From: Variovorax sp. HW608
GTDB taxonomy: Bacteria > Pseudomonadota > Gammaproteobacteria > Burkholderiales > Burkholderiaceae_C
Reading direction: 5' to 3'
DNA length: 64,000 nt
Assembly: GCF_900090195.1 (NCBI RefSeq)
Contig: NZ_LT607803.1
Span: 4,924,229-4,988,228 of the forward strand
Part shown: positions 63,746 through 64,000 of the stretch, piece by piece
How positions within the stretch are numbered: position 1 is the first letter of the stretch
Layout of the letters: every line of letters begins with the position of its first letter
Notes under the pieces: model-generated
What the model was told of the DNA's origin: nothing
Seen by the model: only the letters and a program-made list of their open reading frames with translations
Databases searched by the model: none
Program-made: the position numbers and the translations under genes

Positions 63746-64000
63746 GCGCCTCTCCATGCCGGCGCACCAGCGTCCAGGCCACGAGCGCGATGCAGACGCT
63801 CCAGAACCACATGCCGAGCGTGAGCGGCATCACGGTGCCGTCCATGCGGGTTCCGAGCCAGCCGCCGATGCCGAAGGCGGCCAGCATCATGATGAAGCCG
63901 TTGAGCGCCGATGCCGCGCCCGCCGCCTGCGGAGAAGGCCCGACCGCGCCCGTCTGTCCGCAGGGCTGGTGCACCCCGTGTCCGAGCATCATGAGGGTGA
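63735..64000 (-). CDS. MFS transporter, C-terminal part (gene continues beyond the window)
   Basis: The last ~88 residues of an MFS drug transporter, with two to three helices. The sequence [26 protein letters not shown] resembles the end of the Bcr/CflA family. The reading frame is open at base 64000, so the N-terminal part lies outside. The stop at 63735-63737 lies inside miaA. Confidence 0.75.
   Translation of the reverse strand, partial: TLMMLGHGVHQPCGQTGAVGPSPQAAGAASALNGFIMMLAAFGIGGWLGTRMDGTVMPLTLGMWFWSVCIALVAWTLVRRHGEAHGH

Overview
This GC-rich window looks like a chromosomal segment of a Burkholderiales betaproteobacterium, most likely family Comamonadaceae (Variovorax or a close relative). 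That placement is from recognition of gene order and protein families, not from a search. The clues are the 14-gene nuoA-N cluster followed by DUF2818, NUDIX and DUF1178 genes, the rpsO-pnp-quinone oxidoreductase-tpiA-secG-tRNA-Leu run just before nuoA, and GC-rich palindromic intergenic elements of a type I associate with this family. I see no insertion sequence, prophage, CRISPR array, rRNA or plasmid gene. The content is mostly core genes with a short accessory stretch near 51-54 kb.

Layout. 1-9.2 kb is a nitrate uptake and sensing locus: a PP2C phosphatase/Ser-Thr kinase fusion, a NarK-type transporter, an unusual ANTAR protein with PilJ/NarX-like helical repeats, an NrtABD-type ABC importer and a NasR-type NIT-ANTAR antiterminator. 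The leader of nrtA has a near-perfect sigma-54 promoter, an ANTAR-type hexaloop hairpin and an intrinsic terminator, which is the architecture known for the Klebsiella nasF operon. A second sigma-54 promoter with a similar hexaloop hairpin precedes narK. 9.2-14.2 kb holds tsaD, an alpha/beta hydrolase, a small heat-shock protein, an orphan type I substrate-binding protein and an aminotransferase. 14.2-19.4 kb carries rpsO, pnp, a quinone oxidoreductase, tpiA and secG. 19.56-34.2 kb is tRNA-Leu(GAG) and complex I (nuoA-N), then three small housekeeping genes to 35.6 kb. 35.6-42.5 kb is export: an MsbA-like ABC exporter and a MarR-regulated tripartite EmrAB-type pump. 42.6-48.5 kb is a branched-chain-amino-acid-type ABC importer with two tandem, nearly identical binding proteins. 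48.5-54.5 kb has a kelch/Ig-like lipoprotein, a nitrobindin-like protein, an unknown protein, a 2-oxoglutarate oxygenase and non-coding stretches. 53.4-62.8 kb has an AttH-like lipocalin and FtsX-type permease whose probable ATPase lies 5 kb away beyond an inserted block (ECF sigma factor/YCII pair, zinc-ribbon protein, threonine dehydratase, DUF1275). The window ends in miaA and the 3' part of an MFS gene.

How the parts work together. The best-supported system is nitrate acquisition controlled at two levels: nitrogen limitation through sigma-54 (and presumably NtrC) and nitrate through RNA-binding ANTAR antitermination, with two different ANTAR proteins in one locus. Other small-scale devices are a 20-codon ORF that bridges nrtB and nrtD by overlapping start/stop codons, a repeat that can pair with the nuoD Shine-Dalgarno sequence, and a MarR promoter placed so that its transcript should be leaderless.
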